From positions 372,001-436,000 of the forward strand of contig NZ_JAQOUE010000001.1 in NCBI RefSeq assembly GCF_032191465.1: a stretch of 64,000 nucleotides of DNA, given 5' to 3'. The first letter of the stretch is position 1. Each line of letters begins with the position of its first letter. Positions 18,024-27,682 of this stretch are shown here, piece after piece. Source of the DNA: Candidatus Nitronereus thalassa. GTDB taxonomy: Bacteria > Nitrospirota > Nitrospiria > Nitrospirales > UBA8639. Under the pieces are notes generated by a model, which worked only from the letters and a program-made list of their open reading frames with translations, did no database searches and was not told the DNA's origin. Position numbers and translations under genes: made by a program.

Positions 18024-18329
18024 ATTTATAAGCCGCCACCCTTCTCGGGTTTGCTTCCTATAAGGTTTTTTCTCTTAAATCGACCAAAAGGAATTAGGGA
18101 AATATTCTATACGCAGTTTGGCGTATATCATGCGTCCTGAACCCCTATATTTGCTGGGTTTTCGACTTGTTTCTTGCCTTGACTTCCCAAAATATAGCTT
18201 GATAGACTTTCCTTCCTAACTCCCTGCTTTTATTTAACTTTTCTTTATATAAGTTTGGTTTTTTCTAATGAGCACATTTAGATCACATTGTAACGTCAAG
18301 TACTGCTTGAACATTCGTGGGGGAAGTTT
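18024..18329. other. 306 bp intergenic region between the HAD gene and the NHL-repeat gene
   Basis: No ORF, tRNA or known riboswitch is recognised here. It is AT-rich with several T-runs (18066-18072, 18260-18266) that lack a stable preceding hairpin. Its one clear structure is the inverted repeat at 18108-18127. The Shine-Dalgarno for the NHL-repeat gene (GGGGGAAG) lies just before 18330. Confidence 0.5.
18108..18127. promoter_or_regulatory. Perfect inverted repeat TATACGC-N6-GCGTATA
   Basis: Two 7-bp arms (18108-18114 and 18121-18127) are separated by AGTTTG. The geometry (20 bp, dyad-symmetric, no T-run) fits a transcription-factor operator better than a terminator. It is about 200 bp upstream of the NHL-repeat gene and 85 bp past the HAD gene. 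The regulator is unknown. Confidence 0.4.
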
Positions 18330-21305
18330 ATGAGAGATTTTTCCGAGTTTGATGACCTCAATCAACCGTGGCATCGATTAGCTGTATTAGCTGAAGGATC
18401 AGAGGAGGATTGGGGCGCTGGTGAAGATTTGGATAGCGAGAAACTTCCTCCTGCTCCTAGTGGAGTTAAAGCTGTAGCTGGCAATGGATTTATCACGGTT
18501 ACTTGGGAGCCCGTACCCAATGTCATGTATTACAATCTGTATTACCTGACCAGTAAGGGCGTGACTATTAAACCCAATGAATTGACACGTCCTATCGCGA
18601 GCCAAGAAGATTTTATTCCGGTGATTGGAGTGACGAAGGAAAAGGGCAATTGCATTGAAGGCCCTTCGAGTCCCTATACCCACAATGATTTAGCCAATGG
18701 GCTGTGCTACCACTATGTGGTGACTGCCGTGACGGAAGAAGGGGAAAGTCCTTGTTCCGAAGAGGTGATGTCCATACCGGCTCCCTATCTGCCGGTTTTG
18801 CAGTTTGGTGAGGATGGTATTGATGACGGAGAATTTCGTTCTCCGACCGGCATTGCCATTGACGGTGAGGGCTTCATTTATGTGGCCGATACGGATAATC
18901 ACAGCATCCAAAAATTTGATAAAGATGGAAAGTTTATTGCCCGCTGGGGCGGGGAAGCCGATTCGCAGGAGGGGGCGTTCTATTATCCTCGAGGATTAGC
19001 GGCATCTCCGGAAGGACATATTTATGTCTCGGACAGTGGCAATAACCGAGTGCAAAAGTTTGATCCGGACGGCAACTTTATGACGGCCTGGGGCAAATTT
19101 GGGTTTGCCTGGCGAGGGGCCGAAGCTGGAAAGTTTGACGTACCTTGGGGCGTGACCACGGATTCCCAAGGAAATCTTTATGTCTCTGACACCAGTAATG
19201 CGCGAGTCCAAAAATTCGAGTCGAATGGCACCCCGCTGGTGAAGTGGGGCCGTGATGGCAGTTTTGATGGTGCCTTCTTTTACCCACGCGGTCTAACGGT
19301 GGACTTCGTTGGAAATATTTATGTGGCAGATGAGGGAAACCATCGTATTCAAAAGTTTGATCCCCGCGGAAACTTTTTAGCCAAATGGGGGCGAGAAGGC
19401 AATGGACCCGGCCAATTTAAATCGCCTTGGGGCGTGGCCTGTGACCCGCTTGGCAATATCTATGTAGTTGATAGCGGGAACCATCGAATTCAAAAATTCG
19501 ATTCCAGTGGAACCTATCTTTGTAGCTGGGGGAACCGTGGGGCCACCGAAGCCCAATTGAACTACCCTTCAGGAATTGCCGTGGATAAAGAAGGATTTGT
19601 GTATGTGGTGGATAGTGGCAATCATCGGGTCATCAAGTTTGCTCCCACGGAAGAAGAATTGGCTCGAGGACGGGAAAAGGCCGAAAAGTCTCAAGTGAGG
19701 GAGGCTCATGAGGGCGAATTACCCCTTGTGCATTTAGTGGCAAAACCCGGTGATACAGAGGCGATTCTGAGTTGGTTCGATGTGCCCGGGGCCGTTTCCT
19801 ATAATTTGTATTTCAGCACCGACCCCAATGTGACCAAAGAAACCGCGACAAAAATTGAAGGCGTGACGAGTCCCTACACCCATAGTGGATTAACCAATAA
19901 CACTCCGTATTACTATGCCGTCGCTTGCTTGGATGAAGCTGAAAACGAGGGACCCTTGTCAGAGGAGCAAGAAGTGGCCCCCTTGTTGATCGATTTAGCG
20001 GCGCCACAGAATCCAGATTTGGTCTTAAATCATGGTGCCTATATGACTAATTCCTTGGATGTAGTGGCGACGATTTCCGCCAAAGACTTAGATACTGGGG
20101 TGGCTGGATATTTCATATCAGAAAATCCCATGACGCCAAGCGCCACCCTTCCTGGCTGGATCGAAGTCGAACCGGAGCACAAGTTTGGAGCCACGATTCC
20201 TTTTTCGCTGTCTCCAGGAGATGGACCTAAAACCGTCTATGTCTGGTTCAAGGATGTCGGCAACAACACATCAGTTCCTGCCAGTGCCAATATCATATTG
20301 AATACCTCTGGTTATGTGTGCACAGGGATGTGGGGTAAACCGGGTCGTGGGGCCTCCCTGTTACACGGGGGGGAATTTATGGCTCCCCTCTATGGGATGA
20401 CCATTGATCGCCAAGGAAGTCTCTTCGTTGTGGATAATGGGAATAACCGAATCCAAAAATTTGAACGGAATGGAGACTTCATCTTGTTATGGGGAAACTT
20501 TGGCCAAGCCAACGGCAACTTCAATAATCCCACAGGTATTGCCTGCGATGGGAAGGGCGATGTGTATGTGTGTGATACTAATAATCACCGGGTTCAGAAG
20601 TTTGATGGCAAGCTTGGCCATTACCTAATGAAGTTTGGCGGGCGTGGCAATGGAGAAGGGCAATTCAATGCGCCTTGGGGCATTGCGGTTGACCGAGTGA
20701 GAGGCTATATCTACGTGGTCGATAGCGCGAACTTCCGTATCCAGAAATTTGATGAAGATGGCGAATTTATCATGCATTGGGGAAGTTTCGGCAATAACGA
20801 TGGCCAATTCTATTTTGCCAGAGGGATTGCCGTGGATCAAAATGACGGTATGGTGTATGTCGTGGATATGGGAAATCACCGTATTCAAAAATTTGATACC
20901 AGTACCAATGTGTTGCCTCAGCTGGTGGCGAAATGGGGAGGCGGTTTAGGTGCAGGGCATGCCAGCAGTTCCCAAGCTCAAAACCCTGGGCAATTCCGAT
21001 CACCCTGGGGCATTGCCGTGGATGGAAGTGGAGATGTCTTTGTGACGGATACCGGGAATCAGCGGATTCAAAAATTCGACCGTGAGGGAAATTTCATTAC
21101 GCAATGGGGCGGCTTTGGCAATGCCCAGGGTCAGTTCAATTTCCCATACGGTCTAGCCGTAGACTCCAAAGGACATGTGATGGTGGTTGATAGCGGAAAT
21201 ATGCGAGTCCAGCACTTTATGCCTGCTGAAGACGCGGAAGAACATATTCGCGAAGAAGCTGAATCAGATTCCCTTGTTGCATTACCTGATGGCAAAGATT
21301 CCTAA
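18330..21305 (+). CDS. Large two-propeller NHL-repeat protein with fibronectin type III domains
   Basis: A 991-residue modular protein. An acidic N-terminus (1-40) precedes an Fn3-like domain (about 42-150) and six NHL repeats (about 155-445). A second Fn3-like domain (about 465-560), an Ig-like spacer (about 560-655), six more NHL repeats (about 658-965) and an acidic tail follow. The repeats read like GNIYVADEGNHRIQKFD, with FxxPxGIAVD at the start of each blade and WG at the end. The count gives two complete six-bladed propellers. The two Fn3 units share SPYTH and SEE segments, so the Fn3-propeller module looks duplicated. No signal peptide, lipobox or membrane segment is visible at the chosen ATG, which has GGGGGAAG upstream. 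NHL propellers bind proteins, RNA or glycans; the ligand here is unknown. Confidence 0.85.
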   Translation: MRDFSEFDDLNQPWHRLAVLAEGSEEDWGAGEDLDSEKLPPAPSGVKAVAGNGFITVTWEPVPNVMYYNLYYLTSKGVTIKPNELTRPIASQEDFIPVIGVTKEKGNCIEGPSSPYTHNDLANGLCYHYVVTAVTEEGESPCSEEVMSIPAPYLPVLQFGEDGIDDGEFRSPTGIAIDGEGFIYVADTDNHSIQKFDKDGKFIARWGGEADSQEGAFYYPRGLAASPEGHIYVSDSGNNRVQKFDPDGNFMTAWGKFGFAWRGAEAGKFDVPWGVTTDSQGNLYVSDTSNARVQKFESNGTPLVKWGRDGSFDGAFFYPRGLTVDFVGNIYVADEGNHRIQKFDPRGNFLAKWGREGNGPGQFKSPWGVACDPLGNIYVVDSGNHRIQKFDSSGTYLCSWGNRGATEAQLNYPSGIAVDKEGFVYVVDSGNHRVIKFAPTEEELARGREKAEKSQVREAHEGELPLVHLVAKPGDTEAILSWFDVPGAVSYNLYFSTDPNVTKETATKIEGVTSPYTHSGLTNNTPYYYAVACLDEAENEGPLSEEQEVAPLLIDLAAPQNPDLVLNHGAYMTNSLDVVATISAKDLDTGVAGYFISENPMTPSATLPGWIEVEPEHKFGATIPFSLSPGDGPKTVYVWFKDVGNNTSVPASANIILNTSGYVCTGMWGKPGRGASLLHGGEFMAPLYGMTIDRQGSLFVVDNGNNRIQKFERNGDFILLWGNFGQANGNFNNPTGIACDGKGDVYVCDTNNHRVQKFDGKLGHYLMKFGGRGNGEGQFNAPWGIAVDRVRGYIYVVDSANFRIQKFDEDGEFIMHWGSFGNNDGQFYFARGIAVDQNDGMVYVVDMGNHRIQKFDTSTNVLPQLVAKWGGGLGAGHASSSQAQNPGQFRSPWGIAVDGSGDVFVTDTGNQRIQKFDREGNFITQWGGFGNAQGQFNFPYGLAVDSKGHVMVVDSGNMRVQHFMPAEDAEEHIREEAESDSLVALPDGKDS

Positions 21306-21327
21306 ACCCAATTTTGGGTGAAAAATA

Positions 21328-21367
21328 GGGGCTTCCAATCTTTGGTATGTGGTTGGAAGCCCTTTTT
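21328..21367 (+). terminator. Intrinsic terminator of the NHL-repeat gene
   Basis: GGGCTTCCAA (21329-21338) pairs perfectly with TTGGAAGCCC (21353-21362) and is followed at once by TTTTT. It lies 24 bp past the NHL stop. A smaller ACCCAA/TTGGGT hairpin at 21306-21319 precedes it. It separates the NHL gene from guaB. Confidence 0.85.
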
Positions 21368-21554
21368 CTCTCACCACATCTCAATCTGAGACGATCATCG
21401 ATTTTTATACGAATTCCTGCTATGGTGTAGGCAAGGACTTGACTCACCGTTTTATTCCTGACGTCCATCACCACTGTTTAAGTACACGACTCTTGAGAAT
21501 TCGAAAGATGTTTCTACTTCCTCATCTATTCACGGCGAGAAAAGGTTAAAGACC

Positions 21555-23024
21555 ATGGGGCTTTGGGATCGAACACGAATTGGGTTAACCTTTGATGATG
21601 TGGTGCTTGTGCCGGCGAAATCCGAAGTGCTGCCAAGCGAAGTCGTGACCCATACCCAGATTACGAAAAATATTACAATTAACATTCCGTTGTTGAGCGC
21701 GGCCATGGACACCGTGACCGAAGGACGGTTGGCCATCGCCTTGGCCCGAGAAGGTGGCATTGGGGTCATCCACCGAGCCATTTCTCCTGAGTTGCAAGCC
21801 AAGGAAGTGGATCGAGTAAAAAAATCTGAAAGTGGGATGATTCTCGATCCCATTACAATTTCGCCTAACCAGACCATTCGTGATGCTCATGCCATCATGG
21901 CGAATTATCGGATCTCTGGAATTCCTGTGACCCAAGACAAGAAGTTGGTGGGGATTTTGACTAACCGAGATCTCCGGTTTGAACCACGCCTTGATCTTGC
22001 AGTGTCGCAAGTCATGACACGTGAAAAACTCGTGACTGTTCCAGAAGGGACTGATTTAACCAAGGCAAGGGAGATCCTTCATGAACACCGAATTGAAAAA
22101 CTCCCGGTTGTCAATGATCAATTTGAGTTGAAGGGCCTTATCACCATTAAAGATATTCAAAAACAAATTAAATACCCCACAGCGAGCAAAGATGCGCATG
22201 GGCGGTTGCGGGTGGCTGCCGCGGTTGGTGTTGGCATTGATGCCGAAGAGCGGGTGGAACGGTTGGTAAAAGCGGGTATTGATTTAATTGTGGTCGACAC
22301 TGCCCATGGTCATTCCCAGAGTGTGATCGACATGGTGAAGTATATTAAAAAGGCACATAACAGTTTGGAAGTGCTGGCCGGAAACATTGCTACTGCCAAA
22401 GCCGCGAAAGACTTGGTGGATGCCGGGGCTAATGCTGTCAAAGTCGGAGTGGGTCCAGGGTCGATTTGTACCACCCGTATTGTGTCGGGAGCGGGTGTGC
22501 CCCAATTAACGGCGATTGCGGATTGTGCTGAAGCCCTGGAGGGAACGGGAATTCCGGTCCTAGCCGATGGAGGAATTAAATATTCTGGCGATATCACGAA
22601 AGCCTTGGCTTCAGGAGCCGCGGCGGTGATGATTGGGTCGCTGTTTGCTGGCACGGAAGAGTCGCCTGGAGAAACGGTGCTCTACCAAGGGCGGACCTAT
22701 AAAGAATATCGAGGAATGGGGTCCTTGGGTGCCCTTGAACGCGGAGGGCGGGATCGGTACGCACAAGAAGGACAAGTCGTCGGCAAACTCGTGCCAGAGG
22801 GAATTGAAGGACGTGTCCCGTATAAGGGACCGTTATCAAATGTGGTCTATCAACTGGTTGGGGGATTGAAATCTGGGATGGGCTATTGTGGCTGCCGATC
22901 AATTGCTGAGTTGCAAGTAAAAGCTGAGTTCATTCGACTGACCCAAGCTGGGTTACGGGAAGGCCATGTTCATGATGTGGTCATTACTAAGGAAGCGCCA
23001 AACTATAGAGCCGAAACTGAATAA
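21555..23024 (+). CDS. guaB: Inosine-5'-monophosphate dehydrogenase
   Basis: Oxidises IMP to XMP with NAD+, the rate-limiting step of guanine nucleotide synthesis. The 489-residue product has the TIM-barrel core interrupted by two CBS domains (about 95-205), and the catalytic loop GPGSICTTR with Cys305 as nucleophile. The IMP phosphate loop ([11 protein letters not shown]), the flap arginine/tyrosine region ([11 protein letters not shown]) and the K+-site residues in the same loop are also present. An AAAGG element precedes the ATG by about 10 nt. guaA follows 154 bp downstream on the same strand. Confidence 0.97.
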   Translation: MGLWDRTRIGLTFDDVVLVPAKSEVLPSEVVTHTQITKNITINIPLLSAAMDTVTEGRLAIALAREGGIGVIHRAISPELQAKEVDRVKKSESGMILDPITISPNQTIRDAHAIMANYRISGIPVTQDKKLVGILTNRDLRFEPRLDLAVSQVMTREKLVTVPEGTDLTKAREILHEHRIEKLPVVNDQFELKGLITIKDIQKQIKYPTASKDAHGRLRVAAAVGVGIDAEERVERLVKAGIDLIVVDTAHGHSQSVIDMVKYIKKAHNSLEVLAGNIATAKAAKDLVDAGANAVKVGVGPGSICTTRIVSGAGVPQLTAIADCAEALEGTGIPVLADGGIKYSGDITKALASGAAAVMIGSLFAGTEESPGETVLYQGRTYKEYRGMGSLGALERGGRDRYAQEGQVVGKLVPEGIEGRVPYKGPLSNVVYQLVGGLKSGMGYCGCRSIAELQVKAEFIRLTQAGLREGHVHDVVITKEAPNYRAETE

Positions 23025-23178
23025 AGAAAGTCATCCGTACCGCGTGAACCTTGTGGGGTAAAAGAGGTAAGATCATTTTTCTTACGGATTACGCATTGTG
23101 GCTAACGTGTTACGATTTCTTAAAATTATGGTCCTCCTTTATGTGTAGGACTTCTAATCATCTTTCCATTCCACCTCC

Positions 23179-24732
23179 ATGTCGATCCATCACGACACAA
23201 TTGTCATTCTTGATTTCGGGTCTCAGTATACCCAGTTAATTGCTCGTCGCATTCGCGAATTAAAAGTCCATTCCGTCATTCTTCCTGCCTCAACAACACT
23301 CAAATCGATCCGTGAATGTTCTCCCAAGGGGATTATTCTCTCTGGGGGACCAGCGAGTGTCACAAGCATAGGGCGGCCACGTTGGGCCAAGGAAGTGTTG
23401 CAAGAAGAGGTCCCCATTCTTGGAATTTGTTACGGCATGCAACTCATCGCACATTATATGGGTGGAAGAGTCGGGGAGGCGAAACATCGAGAGTTTGGTC
23501 GGTCTGAATTAACAGTGCTTGATAGCTCGGATTTGTTCAAAGGACTTGAGAAGACTGGACCATTTTCAGTGTGGATGTCCCACGGTGATCGAATCGAAAA
23601 GCTACCTCAAGGTTTTAAAGCCATCGCACGAACAGGCAATTCACCCATTGCCGCCATGAAATCGGCCAACCATCGACATCAGTTTTATTGCCTCCAATTC
23701 CATCCGGAAGTGGCGCATACGAGTCATGGGAAACAAATTTTAAATAATTTTGTGCATGGGATTTGTGGGGCGAAGGCCACCTGGACTATGGGGTCTTTTC
23801 TCCATAATTCCATTAACGAGATTCAAGGACAGATTGGACGGGAAAAAGTCATCTGTGCTTTGAGTGGGGGCGTGGATAGTATGGTGGCCGCGGCCATGAC
23901 ACATCGGGCAATTGGGAAACAGCTGACTTGTGTGTTTATTGATAATGGGGTGATGCGAAAGGATGAAGCCAAACAACTAAAAAAGGTATTTGCCTCACAG
24001 CATTTTCATTATCGGATGGTTGATGCATCTCCACATTTTTTGAAAGCCTTGGGTAAAACCAGTGATCCAGAAAAGAAGCGAAAAATCATTGGCCGGCAAT
24101 TCATTCAAGCCTTTGATCGCGAAGCCAAGACCATTGGGAAGGTAAAATATTTAGTGCAGGGCACGTTATATCCTGACGTGATTGAAAGTATCAGCCATAA
24201 AGGGCCGTCGGCCACAATAAAGACGCATCATAATGTGGGCGGATTACCCGCGAAAATGAAATTGAAATTAATCGAGCCCCTTCGAGAATTATTTAAAGAT
24301 GAAGTGCGAGAGTTAGGCAAAGAATTGGGGCTGCCGGTAGATATGGTGCAACGTCATCCTTTCCCGGGTCCGGGGTTGGCCATTCGAGTACTCGGCTCAG
24401 TCAGCCCAGAACGGTTAGCGATATTACGGGAGGCTGACTCCATTTTTATTGATGAGCTTAAGTCCCAAGGGTTCTATCGAAAAACTTGGCAGGCTTTTGC
24501 CGTATTGCTCCCCATTCGGACGGTTGGGGTGATGGGGGACCAGCGAACCTATGAACATGTGATTGGGTTGCGAGCCGTGACGAGTGTCGATGGGATGACC
24601 GCGGACTGGGCCCAATTACCTCATGACTTTCTTGGGAAGGTATCTAATCGAATCATTAATGAGGTGAAAGGCGTCAATAGAGTGGTATACGACATTAGTT
24701 CGAAGCCACCCAGTACGATTGAATGGGAATGA
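23179..24732 (+). CDS. guaA: GMP synthase (glutamine-hydrolysing)
   Basis: Aminates XMP to GMP using ammonia from glutamine. The 517-residue protein has an N-terminal class I glutamine amidotransferase domain with the nucleophile in GICYGMQ and the His-Glu pair in QFHPEVAHT. The ATP-pyrophosphatase P-loop is [10 protein letters not shown] near residue 230, and the C-terminal dimerisation domain carries [14 protein letters not shown]. All catalytic residues are present. The start has no Shine-Dalgarno (upstream is CCATTCCACCTCC), but the N-terminus ([20 protein letters not shown]) matches the family exactly. Its stop overlaps the start of rluB. Confidence 0.97.
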   Translation: MSIHHDTIVILDFGSQYTQLIARRIRELKVHSVILPASTTLKSIRECSPKGIILSGGPASVTSIGRPRWAKEVLQEEVPILGICYGMQLIAHYMGGRVGEAKHREFGRSELTVLDSSDLFKGLEKTGPFSVWMSHGDRIEKLPQGFKAIARTGNSPIAAMKSANHRHQFYCLQFHPEVAHTSHGKQILNNFVHGICGAKATWTMGSFLHNSINEIQGQIGREKVICALSGGVDSMVAAAMTHRAIGKQLTCVFIDNGVMRKDEAKQLKKVFASQHFHYRMVDASPHFLKALGKTSDPEKKRKIIGRQFIQAFDREAKTIGKVKYLVQGTLYPDVIESISHKGPSATIKTHHNVGGLPAKMKLKLIEPLRELFKDEVRELGKELGLPVDMVQRHPFPGPGLAIRVLGSVSPERLAILREADSIFIDELKSQGFYRKTWQAFAVLLPIRTVGVMGDQRTYEHVIGLRAVTSVDGMTADWAQLPHDFLGKVSNRIINEVKGVNRVVYDISSKPPSTIEWE

Positions 24733-25874
24733 TTAAAAAACCAGACACACGTGTTCGGCTTCAAAAAGTAATAGCGGCCAGTGGGTTAAGTTCCAGGCGA
24801 GCGGCGGAAGACTTGATTCGACAGGGTCAGGTGACGGTGAATGGCAAAGTCGTGAGTATGCTCGGGACTTGTATCGATCCGGCTATCGACCATGTCAAAG
24901 TCAATGGGTGTCATATTGATACTGCGGAACCAGAGGTTTTTGTGTTACTGAACAAGCCCCCTGGTTGTGTCACCACCATGAACGATCCTTTTGGTCGAAA
25001 GACAGTGGCAGATTTATTAGGCCGGGTAAAGGTTCGGGTTTTTCCAGTTGGACGTCTAGATTTTGATGCCGAAGGCTTGTTGCTGTTGACCAATAATGGG
25101 CTCGTCGCTCAAGCCTGTCTCCATCCTCGTTACCATGTACCCAAAACCTATATCATTAAGGTCTCGGGTGTATTTACGGATGAAGAACTTCAAATGCTGC
25201 GCGAAGGTGTGGTTTTGGAAGATGGTGTGACGTTGCCTGCTGATGTCAAAAAATCAGGAAAAGCCCAATCTAACTCTTGGTTAGAAATTACCATTCGCGA
25301 AGGAAAAAAACGACAAATAAAGCGAATGGTTGAAGCCTGCGGGCATCGAGTCTTGCGTATTAAGCGTATTCGATTTGGTCCCCTTCAATTACGAGATATC
25401 CCCGTGGGCACATTTCGCTATGCCACTGATGCCGAAGCCAATGCGTTGCGAGCCATTCTTCAACGAACAACCACGGAAGGGCCGACTGTCCGACCACGTC
25501 CCAAGCCCTACTTGAAAAATCGTATCAAACCTGGCGATACTCCGTCGTCTCGTTCTCCCAGAAAACCGGTCAGAAAAACTTCTGTGAGCAAAACCCGGAA
25601 GCCCAGAGTGCCACTGGAAAAACGAAAAATGGAGAGAAGTGGTGGGGTGAATCTCACACAGACAACACGACCAGTTAACAAGCGAGTAAGTTCTGTGAAG
25701 GGACCAGGTGTACAGAGCAGGGATCGACGTACTGCCAATTCTAAAAAATCTTCAAATCCTCGAGTGGCTTCTGGAAAACGTCAATCTCTGAAGGGGCGGG
25801 TGGTGTCCTCAAGTTTTTCCAAAAGAGGGACGCCTCAGAAACGAAAACCCGTTGCCCAACGGCGACCACGATAG
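24723..25874 (+). CDS. rluB: Pseudouridine synthase of the RsuA/RluB/RluE family with long basic tail
   Basis: Isomerises a specific uridine in 23S rRNA (RluB: position 2605) or a related site. An S4 RNA-binding domain (about 10-65) precedes the catalytic domain. The latter has the [15 protein letters not shown] motif with catalytic Asp113, and KTYIIKVSG and [10 protein letters not shown] at the C-terminal end of the core. After about residue 250 comes a tail of roughly 130 residues rich in Arg, Lys, Ser and Pro, probably disordered and RNA-binding. ATG 24723 and ATG 24729 are both possible; the second gives a 4-bp ATGA overlap with guaA. RluB versus RluE or RsuA specificity cannot be decided by reading alone. 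Confidence 0.85.
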   Translation: MGMIKKPDTRVRLQKVIAASGLSSRRAAEDLIRQGQVTVNGKVVSMLGTCIDPAIDHVKVNGCHIDTAEPEVFVLLNKPPGCVTTMNDPFGRKTVADLLGRVKVRVFPVGRLDFDAEGLLLLTNNGLVAQACLHPRYHVPKTYIIKVSGVFTDEELQMLREGVVLEDGVTLPADVKKSGKAQSNSWLEITIREGKKRQIKRMVEACGHRVLRIKRIRFGPLQLRDIPVGTFRYATDAEANALRAILQRTTTEGPTVRPRPKPYLKNRIKPGDTPSSRSPRKPVRKTSVSKTRKPRVPLEKRKMERSGGVNLTQTTRPVNKRVSSVKGPGVQSRDRRTANSKKSSNPRVASGKRQSLKGRVVSSSFSKRGTPQKRKPVAQRRPR

Positions 25875-25889
25875 TTATAGGGTACAAGA

Positions 25890-27650
25890 GTGACGCGAAC
25901 ACATCATTGTGGTGAATTAACTCTTAACGAAATCGGTCAAACCGTAACCCTGATGGGCTGGGTCCATGGGCGTCGGGACCATGGGGGTGTCCTATTTATT
26001 GATTTGCGGGATCGGTTTGGCGTGACACAACTGGTCTTTGACATTGAAAAAGATGCGCCCATTCATGCCGATGCGAACGCACTGCGAAATGAATTTGTTG
26101 TGGCGGTCACGGGGAATGTCCGTGTTCGTCCCGAAGAATCGATAAACCCACAATTAGCAACGGGGCATATTGAAATTGAAGTGGCCTCGCTCACGGTGCT
26201 CAATGAAGCCAAAACTCCTCCTTTCTTAATTGAAGATGATGTTCAGGTGACGGAATCGATTCGTCTGAAACATCGATATCTCGACTTGCGTCGTCCAAGA
26301 ATGCAGCAGTTGTTGAAGCTCCGGCACGACGTCACCTTTCAAGTGCGACATTTTCTTCATCAACGCAGGTTTCTTGAAGTGGAGACGCCCATTCTTACGA
26401 AAAGTACCCCGGAAGGCGCTCGTGACTATTTAGTCCCAAGCCGAGTGAATGCTGGAGAGTTTTTTGCCCTTCCCCAGTCACCCCAATTATTCAAACAAAT
26501 TCTCATGGTGGGAGGGGCCGATCGCTATTTTCAAATTGCGCGGTGTTTTCGTGACGAGGACCTTCGTTTGGACCGGCAACCGGAATTTACCCAAATTGAC
26601 ATGGAGATGTCGTTTATTCAGCAGGAAGATATTCTCACCTTGGGAGAAGAACTGATTGCCACGGTATGTCGTGAAGCCGCTGGCATCATCTTACCCACCC
26701 CATTCCCGCGTTTAACGTATCATGAAGCCATGGATCGATATGGAACGGATAAACCTGATCGACGGTTTGGTTTAGAGTTGCGGAATCTCAATGAAGTGGC
26801 CAAGCAGGTTGAATTTAAGGTGTTTCGAGATACTGTAGAATCCGGTGGGTTGGTCGCGGGATTGGTCATCAAGGGGGGCGGGCAGATTGCCAGAAACCAA
26901 ATCGATCGCTTGATTGATGTGGCCAAAGGGTTTGGCGCAAAAGGGTTAGCTTGGGTGAAAATTGCTGATGGCTGGAAGCTTGATTCCGCCATCGCCAAAT
27001 TTCTCAAGGCTGAACCATTTCAACAAGCCCTTCCCGATGCGGAGCCAGGTGATCTCATGGTCTTTATCGCGGATAAACCAGCTGTAACCTATGATGTCTT
27101 GGGCCGGCTAAGATTGCATCTTGGCGAAGAACTGAAGTTGATAGATCGTGACCGGTGGGAGCCCTTGTGGGTGACTGACTTCCCCTTGTTGGAATATGAT
27201 CATGACGAACGTCGTTACGTGGCATTGCACCATCCCTTTACTGGCCCCAGGATCGAAGATATTCCCAAGTTAGATACCGCACCCTTGGAAACCCACGCGC
27301 AGGCCTACGATCTTGTGCTTAATGGGTTTGAAATTGGAGGGGGTAGTATTCGTATATATCAAAGCGACGTACAGCAAAAAGTTTTTGATCTTCTGGGTAT
27401 CACGAAAGAGTCAGCTCAGGAAAAGTTTGGCTTTCTACTCGATGCGCTGGAGTACGGCGCCCCACCACATGGGGGCATTGCCTTTGGTCTTGATCGATTG
27501 GTCATGCTTCTTGGAAAGACTGAATCGATTCGTGATGTCATTCCATTCCCAAAAACCCAAAAAGCCCAGTGCATGATGACCGAGGCTCCTTCGGCTGTCA
27601 GCAATGTGCAACTCAACGAACTGCACATTAAGCTGAATCTTGAGTTGTAA
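25890..27650 (+). CDS. aspS: Aspartyl-tRNA synthetase
   Basis: Class II synthetase that charges tRNA-Asp (and in many bacteria also tRNA-Asn). The 586-residue product has an N-terminal OB fold (TLMGWVHGRRDHGGVLFIDLRD), class II motif 2 (FQIARCFRDEDLRLDRQPEFTQ), a bacterial GAD insertion (about 290-400) and motif 3 (GIAFGLDRLVMLL). The start is a GTG 15 bp after the rluB stop, and the N-terminal sequence matches the family from that codon. Length is standard (585-595). Confidence 0.97.
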   Translation: MTRTHHCGELTLNEIGQTVTLMGWVHGRRDHGGVLFIDLRDRFGVTQLVFDIEKDAPIHADANALRNEFVVAVTGNVRVRPEESINPQLATGHIEIEVASLTVLNEAKTPPFLIEDDVQVTESIRLKHRYLDLRRPRMQQLLKLRHDVTFQVRHFLHQRRFLEVETPILTKSTPEGARDYLVPSRVNAGEFFALPQSPQLFKQILMVGGADRYFQIARCFRDEDLRLDRQPEFTQIDMEMSFIQQEDILTLGEELIATVCREAAGIILPTPFPRLTYHEAMDRYGTDKPDRRFGLELRNLNEVAKQVEFKVFRDTVESGGLVAGLVIKGGGQIARNQIDRLIDVAKGFGAKGLAWVKIADGWKLDSAIAKFLKAEPFQQALPDAEPGDLMVFIADKPAVTYDVLGRLRLHLGEELKLIDRDRWEPLWVTDFPLLEYDHDERRYVALHHPFTGPRIEDIPKLDTAPLETHAQAYDLVLNGFEIGGGSIRIYQSDVQQKVFDLLGITKESAQEKFGFLLDALEYGAPPHGGIAFGLDRLVMLLGKTESIRDVIPFPKTQKAQCMMTEAPSAVSNVQLNELHIKLNLEL

Positions 27651-27682
27651 TCGGGCAGGAAAGGGAAAAATCTGGCACCGGC

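Noticed and set aside
18024-18329. Riboswitch or small RNA in the gap before the NHL-repeat gene
   Set aside because: I could not match any known aptamer core or terminator; only the dyad is supportable.
18780-21240. DNA-level tandem repeats in the NHL gene as a mobile or CRISPR-like array
   Set aside because: The periodicity follows protein blades of about 45-50 residues with diverged codons, so it is coding repetition only.
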